DNA of 64,000 bases, taken from NCBI GenBank assembly GCA_040394475.1, contig JBEBSD010000007.1:62001-126000 (forward strand), written 5' to 3'. The DNA is from JBEBSD01 sp040394475. Lineage in GTDB: Bacteria; Bacteroidota; Bacteroidia; Cytophagales; Spirosomataceae. Below, piece after piece: positions 34,306-42,890 of this stretch (position 1 is its first letter; the number at the start of each line of letters is the position of its first letter). The translations under genes and the position numbers were made by a program. The notes below the pieces were generated by a model. It was given only the letters and a program-made list of their open reading frames with translations, was not told the origin of the DNA and did no database searches.

Positions 34306-34359
34306 CGACAGGTTCCACCGGCGACACTCGGGAGAGTGTATCACCGTAGCGTGCAGGTG

Positions 34360-35166
34360 TTATCCGGGAATGTTCTTCCGAACCTGGTCAAACAGGAGCG
34401 CGGGAAAAAAACGTTTCAGGTAAATGGCGGCAACTTCTTTCAATCCTCCGATATAAATCTCCTTTTTGTTTTTTTGAACGGCATTTAAAATAGTGGCCGC
34501 ACAGGTTTCCGGCGGGATGCCCCGGGCCTGGTTCGAATCCATTTTGCCATAGGTAGTGCCGCCTTCACTCAAGGCATTCAGCGAAATATTGGTACGAATA
34601 TAGCCCGGACAAACCGTGGTCACCCGGATGTTGTCCGGGTAGCATTCCGCACGGAGGGAATCATAAAATCCGTGGAGGGCGTGCTTTCCGGCATTGTAAC
34701 CGGAGCGCATGATGGTCCCGATTTTTCCTGCAACGCTGCTCATAATAATAAAATGGCCGGATTTCCGGGAAAGCATGTGCGGCAAAACGGCTTTGGTGAG
34801 CGCAACGGTGCTGAAGAAATTGACGTTCATCAACGTTTGATAAACCGTAAAGTCGGTATCCCTGATATAAGATCGCTGACTGATTCCGGCATTATGAACC
34901 ATGATGTCGATTTGTCCGAACCGGGCAATCACCTGTCGGACCAGTTCCGGAGCATTGTCAAAGTCAGTGACATCGGCGGGCAGCAGCAGGCAGTCGGCAT
35001 CGCCGAGCCCGGCTTCCTGCTGCACCCGCTCCAGCTCCTCCATGCGCCTGGCCGTTAATACAAGGCTCGCTCCGGCGCGGGCAAATGCTTTCACCAGGGC
35101 CTCTCCGATCCCCGCCGATGCGCCGGTAATCCAGACGATTTTTCCTTTGTAGAATTCTTGTGACAT
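34360..35166 (-). CDS. Short-chain dehydrogenase/reductase
   Basis: The protein has 268 residues. TGASAGIGEALVKAFARAG forms the NAD(P) loop, HNAGIS follows, and the catalytic residues lie in IMSSVAGKIG and YNAGKHALHGF. The C-terminal part (KKEIYIGGLKEVAAIYLKRFFPALLFDQV) is hydrophobic, as in SDRs related to DltE or dehydrogenase 7b-type enzymes that attach to membranes. The substrate is unknown. The heptamer array begins 20 bp upstream of its start codon, so its promoter must lie within or beyond the array. Confidence 0.85.
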   Translation of the reverse strand: MSQEFYKGKIVWITGASAGIGEALVKAFARAGASLVLTARRMEELERVQQEAGLGDADCLLLPADVTDFDNAPELVRQVIARFGQIDIMVHNAGISQRSYIRDTDFTVYQTLMNVNFFSTVALTKAVLPHMLSRKSGHFIIMSSVAGKIGTIMRSGYNAGKHALHGFYDSLRAECYPDNIRVTTVCPGYIRTNISLNALSEGGTTYGKMDSNQARGIPPETCAATILNAVQKNKKEIYIGGLKEVAAIYLKRFFPALLFDQVRKNIPG

Positions 35167-35185
35167 GTGGTTAGCGGCTTTTCGG

Positions 35186-35409
35186 TTGTCGGAGATCGGC
35201 TGTCAGCTGTCAGAGATCGGCTATCAGCTTTCGGCTTTCGGAGATCGGCTGTCGGCTGTCAGAGATCGGCTATCAGCTATCAGCTTTCGGCTGTCAGAGA
35301 TCGGCTATCAGCTATCAGCTTTCGGCTTTCGGCTTTCGGAGATCAGCTTTCGGAGATTGGCTTTCGGCTGTCAAAAATCGTAATTCGTCAATCGTAATTC
35401 GTCAATCCG
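35186..35409. repeat. 32-unit heptamer tandem array
   Basis: The stretch reads as 32 consecutive 7-bp units with no insertion or deletion. The first 27 (to 35374) use variants of one family: CTATCAG, CTTTCGG, CTGTCAG and AGATCGG. The last five change to AATTCGT/CAATCGT types but keep the register. Units are shuffled rather than identical. It fills the gap between the SDR and the membrane-protein gene. Confidence 0.92.
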
Positions 35410-35424
35410 AAACCGTAAACAAAA

Positions 35425-35856
35425 CTAGTTAGGCCATACCTGCCATGGGATCCGGATCAGGATCAGCAACAAGCCGATGCCGTAAAATACCAGGATACGC
35501 TTGAATTTCTTGTTGCTGTCGGTCAATTTTTTGAGTCCGGTGTAGCCGAGGGTGACCAGGACCACTGCAATCAACATGGTAAGGGGGTGTTCGACGGCAT
35601 AGAGTCGCGCCAGCGGTTCTTTCATCGTTTCTCCCGATACGTTACCGACCCCGAGAGGAGATACCAGGTAAATAAGGAGTCCGGCGAGCAGCTGGAGATG
35701 CATGGTGATAAATCCGATTAGCGCCATTTTACGGTTTTTGTCGGTGAATGGCTGTTTGGACAGGTAGCCTGTCAACGTATAGATAAAGGAAAAGGCCAGG
35801 CCGGCAAGTACGAGGTACGCCAGTCCGGAATGGAGATGTTTGAGTCCGGTATACAT
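35425..35856 (-). CDS. Small integral membrane protein of unknown function
   Basis: The protein has about 143 residues from ATG 35856 (MYTGLKHLHSGLAYLVLAG); an in-frame ATG at 35877 would add seven. Four helices are predicted: LAYLVLAGLAFSFIYTLTG, MALIGFITMHLQLLAGLLIYL, PLTMLIAVVLVTLGYTGL and ILVFYGIGLLLILIRIPW. Conserved-looking histidines (HLHSG, MHLQLL, EHPLTM) resemble haem ligands in cytochrome b-like proteins but that is only a suggestion. It stands alone upstream of the YdiJ-like gene, divergent from it. Confidence 0.7.
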   Translation of the reverse strand: MYTGLKHLHSGLAYLVLAGLAFSFIYTLTGYLSKQPFTDKNRKMALIGFITMHLQLLAGLLIYLVSPLGVGNVSGETMKEPLARLYAVEHPLTMLIAVVLVTLGYTGLKKLTDSNKKFKRILVFYGIGLLLILIRIPWQVWPN

Positions 35857-36081
35857 GGTTAAACAATTGGTAGACATTAAAACAATAAAACAAATGTAGG
35901 TAAATATTTGAGGATGCCCTCTATTCCCCGTACAGGCAACGTTTTCCCGGCAAATCCTGGTTCCGGATGCCGGACCGATTCTACAATGCGGCGTTTCGGG
36001 CCGGCGGGTTAAAAAAAACGGTGTTAAGAAAGCCCTTGCGCAAAAGAGTAGTACCTTTATGGACTATTTTGTTATTAAAAA

Positions 36082-39000
36082 ATGAACCGTTTAGCCCGTT
36101 TTGATTTTCACGCCCTCCAGTTGCAGTTGGAAGGAGAACTTTATTTCGATGATTCCGCGGCCCATCAGGCCCAACGCCATTTATACGCGACCGATGCCTC
36201 CGTGTATCAGGAATTGCCTCTGGCGGTAGCGCTGCCGAAGTCGGTGGCCGACTTGAAAAAGCTTATCGCGTTTGCCCGCCAACAGCACGTAACCCTTATT
36301 CCGAGGGCTGCGGGGACCTCGCTTGCAGGTCAGGTGGTCGGGTCGGGTATCGTCGTCGATATCTCTAAATACTTCGGGGCTATTCAGGAGGTCAACCCGG
36401 AAGAAAAGTGGGTGCGGGTGCAGCCGGGAGTGATCCGGGATGATCTGAACAAATACCTGGCGCCTTATGGCCTTCTCTTTGGACCGGAAACTTCTACCGC
36501 CAGCCGGGCGATGATCGGCGGGATGATCGGTAATAATTCCTGTGGACTTCATTCCATTACCTGGGGAAGCACGCGGGATCATTTACTCGAAGTAAAGGCA
36601 ATCCTTGCCGACGGCAGTGAAGTTACGTTTCAGAACAGGACGCGCGCGGAATTCAGGGAGCGGGTAGCAGGAAAGGAGGGGATGGGAAAACGCGAACAGG
36701 CTGTGTATGCCGGAATGTGGGGAATCTTGTCCAATCCGGTGGATGCCGCACTCGTGCGGAAAGAATTTCCCAAACCCGGTATTACCCGGCGCAATTCAGG
36801 CTATGCACTGGACAGCCTTCTGGGGGATGGTCCGGAAGACCCGGAGATGATCAACCTGTGCCAGTTAATTGCAGGATCGGAAGGGACGCTGTGCTTTATT
36901 ACGGAAGCCAAAATAGGGCTTGTTGAAGTGCCCCCCGCGGCGGTAGGCGTCGTTTGTGTCCATACAACTACCCTGCAGGAGGCGTTGCACGTAAACCGCG
37001 TAGCCATGCGCCATCAGCCGAAAGCATCGGAGCTGGTGGACCGCTATATTATGGATTTCACGCGGGAACACCGCGAGTATTCGAAGAATCGTTTCTTTAT
37101 CGCAGGCGATCCTGCGGCGCTGCTGATCGTGGAGTTCTGGGGGGAAACAACCGCCGCCGTAAAGGCACAGGCGGAGGTACTGATAGCTGATCTGCAGCGG
37201 GAATCGTTGGGATATGCCTGGCCGCTGCTCTTCGGCGAAGAGGCAACGAAAGCCTGGGATATCCGGAAAGCCGGGCTGGGCCTGATACGAAACCTGCCCG
37301 GTGATACCCAGCCGGTCAACCTGATTGAAGATTGCGCGGTCGCCGTAGACGACCTGCCGGATTATATTGCGGAGCTGGAAGTACTGCTGCAGAAACATGG
37401 TCTGCACGCCTCTTATTACGCCCATGCCGGAGCCGGAGAACTCCATGTGGAACCCATGATCAACCTTAAAACCAGCAAAGGCAAGCAGCAATTCCGGGAG
37501 GTGCTGGCCGATACGGCCGCGCTGGTGAAAAAATACAACGGCGCGCTGTCAGGCGAGCACGGCGACGGACGTTTAAGGGGAGAGTTTATCCCTTTCATGA
37601 TGGGAAAAGAAGTCTATGAACTGTTCCGTCAGGTCAAGAGAATATGGGATCCGGACGGTGTATTCAACCGGGGGAAAATTGTGGATACCCCGCCGATGAA
37701 TGCGTTTCTCCGGTATGAACAGGACCAGCCTTTCCGGGAGATTGCGACCGTTTTTGATTATTCAGGCCAGGAGAGCCTGCTCCGGCTGGCCGAAAAATGC
37801 AGCGGTTCGGGAGACTGTCGTAAAACCGAACTTACAGGCGGTACGATGTGTCCCAGCTTCATGGCAACGCGAAGGGAGAAGGATACCACCAGGGCCCGGG
37901 CCAACCTGTTGAGAAAATACTATACGGATGTCACACAGGCTCCCGGAATGCGGGACCGGGTCCCGTCGGACCGGGTCGCGGACGACCGGGTCTTGCCAGA
38001 CCGGGTCTCGCCAGACCGGGTCTCGCAGGATATGGTGAAGGAGGTACTGGATTTATGTTTATCGTGCAAAGGCTGTAAGTCCGAATGCCCTTCCAGTGTG
38101 GACGTGGGGAAAATGAAGTCAGAGTTCACACAACACTATTACGACCGGAACGGGGCGCCGGTAAGGGCCAGGCTGATCGCTAATTTTACCACTGAAATGC
38201 GCCTGGCGTCATGGGCCCCCTGGATTTATAACGGCATCTTTAAAACGCCTGCCCTGCGTCGCCTGGCCAATACGCTGGTGGGGTTTCATCCGGAGCGTAC
38301 CATGCCGGCACTGCACCGGACAACGTTAAAAAGGTGGTGGAAAAAGCACTCGGAAAAAGCAAAAGGTACAGGGACGTTGGGAAAGGTATGGCTGTTTTGT
38401 GATGAATTTACTAATTACAACGACGTAGAGGCCGGAAAAAAAGCGATCCTGTTACTGGAGCGGTTGGGATATGAAGTGGAAATTCCGGAACATGTAGAAT
38501 CCGGGAGATCGCACCTGTCAAAGGGTTTCGTGAAACAGGCGCAGCAGCTGGCTGTCCGCAACGTAACCTTGTTGGAAGGACTGGTCACCGAACAACGACC
38601 GATGATCGGGATTGAACCGTCCGCTTTGCTGACGTTCCGGGACGAATACCCCGAACTGGTCCCCGATCCGTTAAAGGCCGCTGCCAGGGAAATCGGCGCC
38701 AATTGTTTCTTGTTTGAAGAGTTTATCGCCCGTGAACGGGATGCGAAACGGTTGTCGCCCGATTTGTTCACCAAAGAGCCCCGGCTGGTGAAAATACATG
38801 GTCACTGTCACCAGAAGGCGCTCTCTTCGCTGACTCCCTCCAAAAAGACGCTTTCACTGCCCGAAAATTATCAGGTGCAGCTGATCCCTTCCGGTTGTTG
38901 CGGAATGGCCGGTGCTTTCGGATATGAAGCGGAACATTATGAACTTTCCATGCAAATCGGTGAGCTGGTGTTATTTCCGGCGGTTCGCGCACAACCGGAG

Positions 39001-39111
39001 GCCGTTATCATCGCTGCAGCCGGGACGAGTTGCAGGCACCAGATCAAAGACGGAACCGGGCGTATAGCCCTCCACCCGGCCGAGATCCTCTGGGAAGCGC
39101 TGGCACATTAA
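36082..39111 (+). CDS. FAD-linked oxidase/Fe-S fusion protein (YdiJ/GlcD-GlcF type)
   Basis: The protein has 1009 residues. The N-terminal PCMH FAD domain (PRAAGTSLAGQVVGSG) and FAD-oxidase C-terminal domain (HAGAGELHVEPMINL, GEHGDGRLRG) run to about 540. Then come cysteine motifs CSGSGDCRKTELTGGTMCPS and CLSCKGCKSECPS for [4Fe-4S] clusters, and a C-terminal CCG domain with GCCGMAGAFGYEAEHY. E. coli YdiJ, a D-2-hydroxyglutarate dehydrogenase of the same architecture, is the closest relative I recognise; lactate or glycolate are alternatives. An in-frame repeat (DRV units) interrupts the segment between the two Fe-S motifs. Confidence 0.85.
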   Translation: MNRLARFDFHALQLQLEGELYFDDSAAHQAQRHLYATDASVYQELPLAVALPKSVADLKKLIAFARQQHVTLIPRAAGTSLAGQVVGSGIVVDISKYFGAIQEVNPEEKWVRVQPGVIRDDLNKYLAPYGLLFGPETSTASRAMIGGMIGNNSCGLHSITWGSTRDHLLEVKAILADGSEVTFQNRTRAEFRERVAGKEGMGKREQAVYAGMWGILSNPVDAALVRKEFPKPGITRRNSGYALDSLLGDGPEDPEMINLCQLIAGSEGTLCFITEAKIGLVEVPPAAVGVVCVHTTTLQEALHVNRVAMRHQPKASELVDRYIMDFTREHREYSKNRFFIAGDPAALLIVEFWGETTAAVKAQAEVLIADLQRESLGYAWPLLFGEEATKAWDIRKAGLGLIRNLPGDTQPVNLIEDCAVAVDDLPDYIAELEVLLQKHGLHASYYAHAGAGELHVEPMINLKTSKGKQQFREVLADTAALVKKYNGALSGEHGDGRLRGEFIPFMMGKEVYELFRQVKRIWDPDGVFNRGKIVDTPPMNAFLRYEQDQPFREIATVFDYSGQESLLRLAEKCSGSGDCRKTELTGGTMCPSFMATRREKDTTRARANLLRKYYTDVTQAPGMRDRVPSDRVADDRVLPDRVSPDRVSQDMVKEVLDLCLSCKGCKSECPSSVDVGKMKSEFTQHYYDRNGAPVRARLIANFTTEMRLASWAPWIYNGIFKTPALRRLANTLVGFHPERTMPALHRTTLKRWWKKHSEKAKGTGTLGKVWLFCDEFTNYNDVEAGKKAILLLERLGYEVEIPEHVESGRSHLSKGFVKQAQQLAVRNVTLLEGLVTEQRPMIGIEPSALLTFRDEYPELVPDPLKAAAREIGANCFLFEEFIARERDAKRLSPDLFTKEPRLVKIHGHCHQKALSSLTPSKKTLSLPENYQVQLIPSGCCGMAGAFGYEAEHYELSMQIGELVLFPAVRAQPEAVIIAAAGTSCRHQIKDGTGRIALHPAEILWEALAH
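37954..38028 (+). repeat. In-frame 15-bp tandem repeat inside the FAD/Fe-S gene
   Basis: Five consecutive 15-bp units each start GACCGGGTC. They encode DRV plus two variable residues (residues about 625-649) and lie between the two iron-sulfur motifs. The unit contains an imperfect palindrome (AGACCGGGTCT), and length is a multiple of three so the frame is kept. Confidence 0.9.
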
Positions 39112-39203
39112 TTTTCAGGCAGTATCAACTAAATTAACGCCGGCTGCGTTTATAGAGGCAAACGGGCGCCGGTGGCGCTATTGAAAAAATAGTCCTGAGT
39201 CTG

Positions 39204-39950
39204 ATGAGAAAGACACTGATCGTACTAGTGCTGCTGATGGCCACATCCGTTACGATGGATGCACAAGTCAGCAGAAATACCTTTTCTTTCGGGGGCGGTT
39301 ATAGCTTGCCGGTCGGAAAATTTGCCAGCGAACGGATGGATGACCCCAAAGCAGGATTGGCGGGTCATGGTTATTTCGGGCAGCTTGCCTATGAGCGCCG
39401 CCTGAGCTCCTGGATAGGGATCCGGCTGTCCGGCAGTTACAACGAGAATACGACTAACCCGGAGCCCATTATTCTGAAGGCAAATGAATTAATTGATATG
39501 TATCGCGGACTCATTGATGAATGGGGAGCGTATTCATGGGAGCAAACGGCCGGCAACTGGAACCTGATCGGGGCGATGGCCGGCCCGGTCATCTATATCC
39601 ACCTCGGCAGGGTACAGCTTTCCGGGCATATTCAGGGGGGACGGATGTTTATACAATCGCCGAAAGTAGCCGTGACGGGTATCTCGACCTCCGGAAATAA
39701 TGCTGTGGATGCAACCATCGAGCGGATTCGAACGGCCGCCTGGGGACTGGGAGGAGGAGTGGGACTCCGGATACCGATTAGCAAAACAACCCGGTTGCAA
39801 CTGTCTGCCGATGCCCTGGCCTGCGAAGCTACTTTTAAGGACATTGCCTTACAGGGCCGGATAGGTGATCTGGGCGCTTCTCAATTAATGGAAGAAACCC
39901 GCCCCGTAGGCATCCTGAATGTGGGACTGGGGTTTGTGTTTGATTTTTAA
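39204..39950 (+). CDS. Outer-membrane beta-barrel protein
   Basis: The protein has 248 residues. A signal peptide (MRKTLIVLVLLMATSVTMDA) is followed by alternating hydrophobic strands and a C-terminus GILNVGLGFVFDF that ends in the phenylalanine typical of barrels inserted by BAM. Strand candidates include FSFGGGYSLPVGKF and GIRLSGSYNEN. The pattern fits the OmpA-like/porin-family barrels of 8-10 strands common in Bacteroidota. The function is unknown. It is followed by a 221-bp gap with the thrA promoter. Confidence 0.7.
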   Translation: MRKTLIVLVLLMATSVTMDAQVSRNTFSFGGGYSLPVGKFASERMDDPKAGLAGHGYFGQLAYERRLSSWIGIRLSGSYNENTTNPEPIILKANELIDMYRGLIDEWGAYSWEQTAGNWNLIGAMAGPVIYIHLGRVQLSGHIQGGRMFIQSPKVAVTGISTSGNNAVDATIERIRTAAWGLGGGVGLRIPISKTTRLQLSADALACEATFKDIALQGRIGDLGASQLMEETRPVGILNVGLGFVFDF

Positions 39951-40118
39951 CACGGCCATGGTGATCCTGCGGTCCGCCGCTCGGCGGTCGAGCCGTGAGA
40001 TCCGTTGGAATTCGTCGCCTCTTTTTGATTCCGGCACCGCCAGGTGAGACACTGTTGCCCGAGAGCCTTCCGGACGAGACTTTTTTACCGCCGTTACGGT
40101 ATCCGGTGGATCAATTGC

Positions 40119-40126
40119 TATATTTG
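40119..40126 (+). promoter_or_regulatory. Bacteroidota-type -7 promoter box of thrA
   Basis: TATATTTG followed by CACCC is a textbook TAnnTTTG box 45 bp before the thrA start. A -33 element is not clear. Confidence 0.5.
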
Positions 40127-40171
40127 CACCCGTATTCAGCATACAAATAGTCATTTCGTATAGCGCTTTAA

Positions 40172-42628
40172 ATGAAAGTATTAAAATTTGGCGGAACATC
40201 CGTAGGATCGGTAGAAAGTATCAGGCAGGTCATCGCCATTATAGCAACCAATATCAAGGCGGAGGAGCCAATTGCCGTTGTTTTTTCCGCCATGAGCGGG
40301 GTGACCAACCGGTTGCTGGAGATCGGCCGGATGGCCGCCTCAGGAAACAGCGAATACCTGGAGTTGCTGAAGGGAATAGAGGAAAATCATTTCAAGGTAG
40401 TACGGGGACTGATCCATGTGAAAAGTCAAAGCAGTGCTTTTGCGGTTGTGAAAGGACTTTTCAATGAATTGGAGGATTTATTGCGAGGGGTTTTCCTGAT
40501 CCGCGAGTTCACGCAGCGGACATCGGACCTGGTCGTGAGTTTTGGGGAACGGTTATCGTCATCGATTGTCACGGCAGCATTAAACAGCGCCGGAGTGGAG
40601 GCGGAATTCTGCGACGCACGCAACCTGGTACGGACCAATAATCATTTTGGTATGGCCGCGGTGGATTTTGAGGTGACCAACACCAATATCAGGGACTATT
40701 TTGCGGCCCATACGGCGCTGCAATGTATTACCGGGTTTATAGGACAGACCAGCGACGGCATCACCACTACGCTCGGGCGGGGTGGTTCTGACTATACTGC
40801 TTCTATTGTCGGGGCGGCGCTGGATGCCTCCGTGATTGAAATATGGACGGATGTGGATGGCATTATGACCGCCGATCCCCGAAAGGTAGCCAATGCCTTT
40901 ACCATTCCGACCATCTCGTATGCGGAGGCGATGGAGCTGTCGCATTTCGGGGCAAAAGTAATTTACCCGCCCAGCTTACAGCCGGCCTTTGCCCGGAATA
41001 TTCCGCTGAAAGTAAAGAATACCTTCAATACGGCCTTTACCGGGACCCTGGTCAGCAAGCAGCCGAACGAGCGGAACTATGCGATTACCGGGATGTCGTC
41101 CATTGACGACATTGCCCTGGTTAATATCCAGGGAAGCGGAATGATCGGGGTGGCAGGGGTTTCGGCCCGTTTATTCACGGCTTTGTCCGAAAGCGGGATC
41201 AGTGTCATCCTGATTTCGCAGGCATCGTCGGAGCACTCCATTTGCTTTGCTATTAACCCGTTTGACGCGGAATATGTGGATGAAGTTCTGCGGCTGACCT
41301 TTGCCCGGGAAATTGCGTCCGGAGATATCGACTGCATTACGATCGATAAAAACTTGTCCATCATTGCGATTGTAGGAGAGGGAATGCGAAACAGCACCGG
41401 GATTTCGGGAAAATTATTTTCTGTTCTGGGCAAAAACGGGATCAATGTTACGGCTACGGCCCAGGGATCGTCGGAGTTGAATATATCGGTGGTGATCGCC
41501 AAAAATGATCTTTCCAAAGCGCTGAATGCCATCCACGGAGTCTTTTTCCTTTCGGAAACCCGTTCTCTGAACCTGTTTGTGGTAGGGGTAGGACTGATAG
41601 GAGGGACGTTGCTGGAGCAATTGAAAAACCAGGCCGATTTTCTACGGAAGGAGAAATTGCTGGCTGTCAACCTGATCGGACTTTCCAACTCCCGTAAAAT
41701 GCTCCTGGACACTGCAGGGATTTCGGCCGCGGGCTGGCGGGATGAGCTGGATGTACGGGGGGTGAAAACAAATCTGCCGGCATTTGTGCAGCGGGTCAAA
41801 GAACTTAACCTGCCCAATAGCGTGTTTGTGGACTGCACCTCTGATAAAGAGATCGTGCAGCATTACTTCACCTTACTGGAAGGACATATTTCGGTAGTGA
41901 CACCCAATAAGGTAGCTAATTCAGGACGCTATAGCGAATACCGGGAGCTGCAGCAGACTGCGCTGCAGAATGGGGTGAAATTCTTGTATGAAACCAACGT
42001 GGGGGCAGGGCTTCCGATTATTAACACCATCCAGGGACTGATTGCCAGCGGTGACAAGTTTTTGAAAATAGAAGCTATTCTTTCCGGAACGCTATCGTAC
42101 ATATTCAATCATTTCGGTCCGGAGCTGCGATTCGTAGACGCCGTAAAAGATGCAAAGGAGAAGGGGTTTACGGAACCGGACCCCCGCGATGACCTGAGCG
42201 GACTGGATGTCGCCCGCAAGATCCTGATCCTGGCCAGGGAAGTGGGGGTTCCGCTGGAGCCGGAGGACGTCAGGCTGACCCCGCTATTGCCCGATAATTG
42301 TTTGAATGCACCGGATGTAGCCGCATTTTTCGAAGAGCTGGAGCATTCAGATACGTATTTCGCGGATTTGCTCGAAAAGGCCGTCTCACAGAACTGCCGG
42401 CTGCGGTATATTGCCGCGATGGAAGACGGGAAAGCTTCGGTGGAGCTGCGGATGGTGGATGCTTCGCACCCGTTTTACAACCTTTCCGGCAGCGATAACA
42501 TCGTTTCTTTCACGACGGAGCGCTATAAGGAACGGCCGTTAGTGATCAAAGGCCCGGGAGCAGGAGCGGAGGTGACCGCTACAGGGGTTTTCGCCGATAT
42601 CATGAGTATCAGCAGCTACTTAGGCTAG
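40172..42628 (+). CDS. thrA: Bifunctional aspartokinase / homoserine dehydrogenase
   Basis: The protein has 818 residues. The N-terminal kinase domain begins KFGGTSVGSVESI and has TLGRGGSDYTASIVGAAL and WTDVDGIMTADPR. Two ACT domains (about 310-450) are expected to bind threonine for feedback inhibition. The homoserine dehydrogenase part starts at FVVGVGLIGGTLLEQL and includes ETNVGAGLPIINTIQGL and GLDVARKILILARE. It catalyses the first and third steps from aspartate to homoserine. It is followed, across a repeat-filled 262-bp gap, by thrB. Confidence 0.96.
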   Translation: MKVLKFGGTSVGSVESIRQVIAIIATNIKAEEPIAVVFSAMSGVTNRLLEIGRMAASGNSEYLELLKGIEENHFKVVRGLIHVKSQSSAFAVVKGLFNELEDLLRGVFLIREFTQRTSDLVVSFGERLSSSIVTAALNSAGVEAEFCDARNLVRTNNHFGMAAVDFEVTNTNIRDYFAAHTALQCITGFIGQTSDGITTTLGRGGSDYTASIVGAALDASVIEIWTDVDGIMTADPRKVANAFTIPTISYAEAMELSHFGAKVIYPPSLQPAFARNIPLKVKNTFNTAFTGTLVSKQPNERNYAITGMSSIDDIALVNIQGSGMIGVAGVSARLFTALSESGISVILISQASSEHSICFAINPFDAEYVDEVLRLTFAREIASGDIDCITIDKNLSIIAIVGEGMRNSTGISGKLFSVLGKNGINVTATAQGSSELNISVVIAKNDLSKALNAIHGVFFLSETRSLNLFVVGVGLIGGTLLEQLKNQADFLRKEKLLAVNLIGLSNSRKMLLDTAGISAAGWRDELDVRGVKTNLPAFVQRVKELNLPNSVFVDCTSDKEIVQHYFTLLEGHISVVTPNKVANSGRYSEYRELQQTALQNGVKFLYETNVGAGLPIINTIQGLIASGDKFLKIEAILSGTLSYIFNHFGPELRFVDAVKDAKEKGFTEPDPRDDLSGLDVARKILILAREVGVPLEPEDVRLTPLLPDNCLNAPDVAAFFEELEHSDTYFADLLEKAVSQNCRLRYIAAMEDGKASVELRMVDASHPFYNLSGSDNIVSFTTERYKERPLVIKGPGAGAEVTATGVFADIMSISSYLG

Positions 42629-42885
42629 TTATGAGTTATGAGTTATGAGTTGTTATGTCTTGGCTTATAGTGCCTTAATTTACGCTCCGTCATCTTCTGA
42701 TTATAGGCCCCGAGGGACGGCTGTCCGACAACAGGTCTGACCTTCGTAATTGAATGCCATCATGCCTTCATCGTCACAAACCACGAAACAGCCCCCCTAA
42801 CTCATAACTCATCACAAACCAGGAAACAGCCCCCCTAACTCATAACTCATAATTCATAACTCATAATTCCCAACTCATAACTATA
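42627..42885. repeat. Inverted heptamer arrays and 38-bp duplication between thrA and thrB
   Basis: Just after the thrA stop lie three ATGAGTT units (42631-42651). At the far end lie AACTCAT units, the exact complement, in register from 42837 to 42885, ending 5 bp before the thrB GTG. The two arms (42627-42651 and 42837-42861) could form a 25-bp stem with one mismatch. A 38-bp direct duplication (42775-42812 and 42813-42850, one mismatch) starts CACAAACCA and includes CAGCCCCCC. Confidence 0.88.
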
Positions 42886-42890
42886 AAAAA

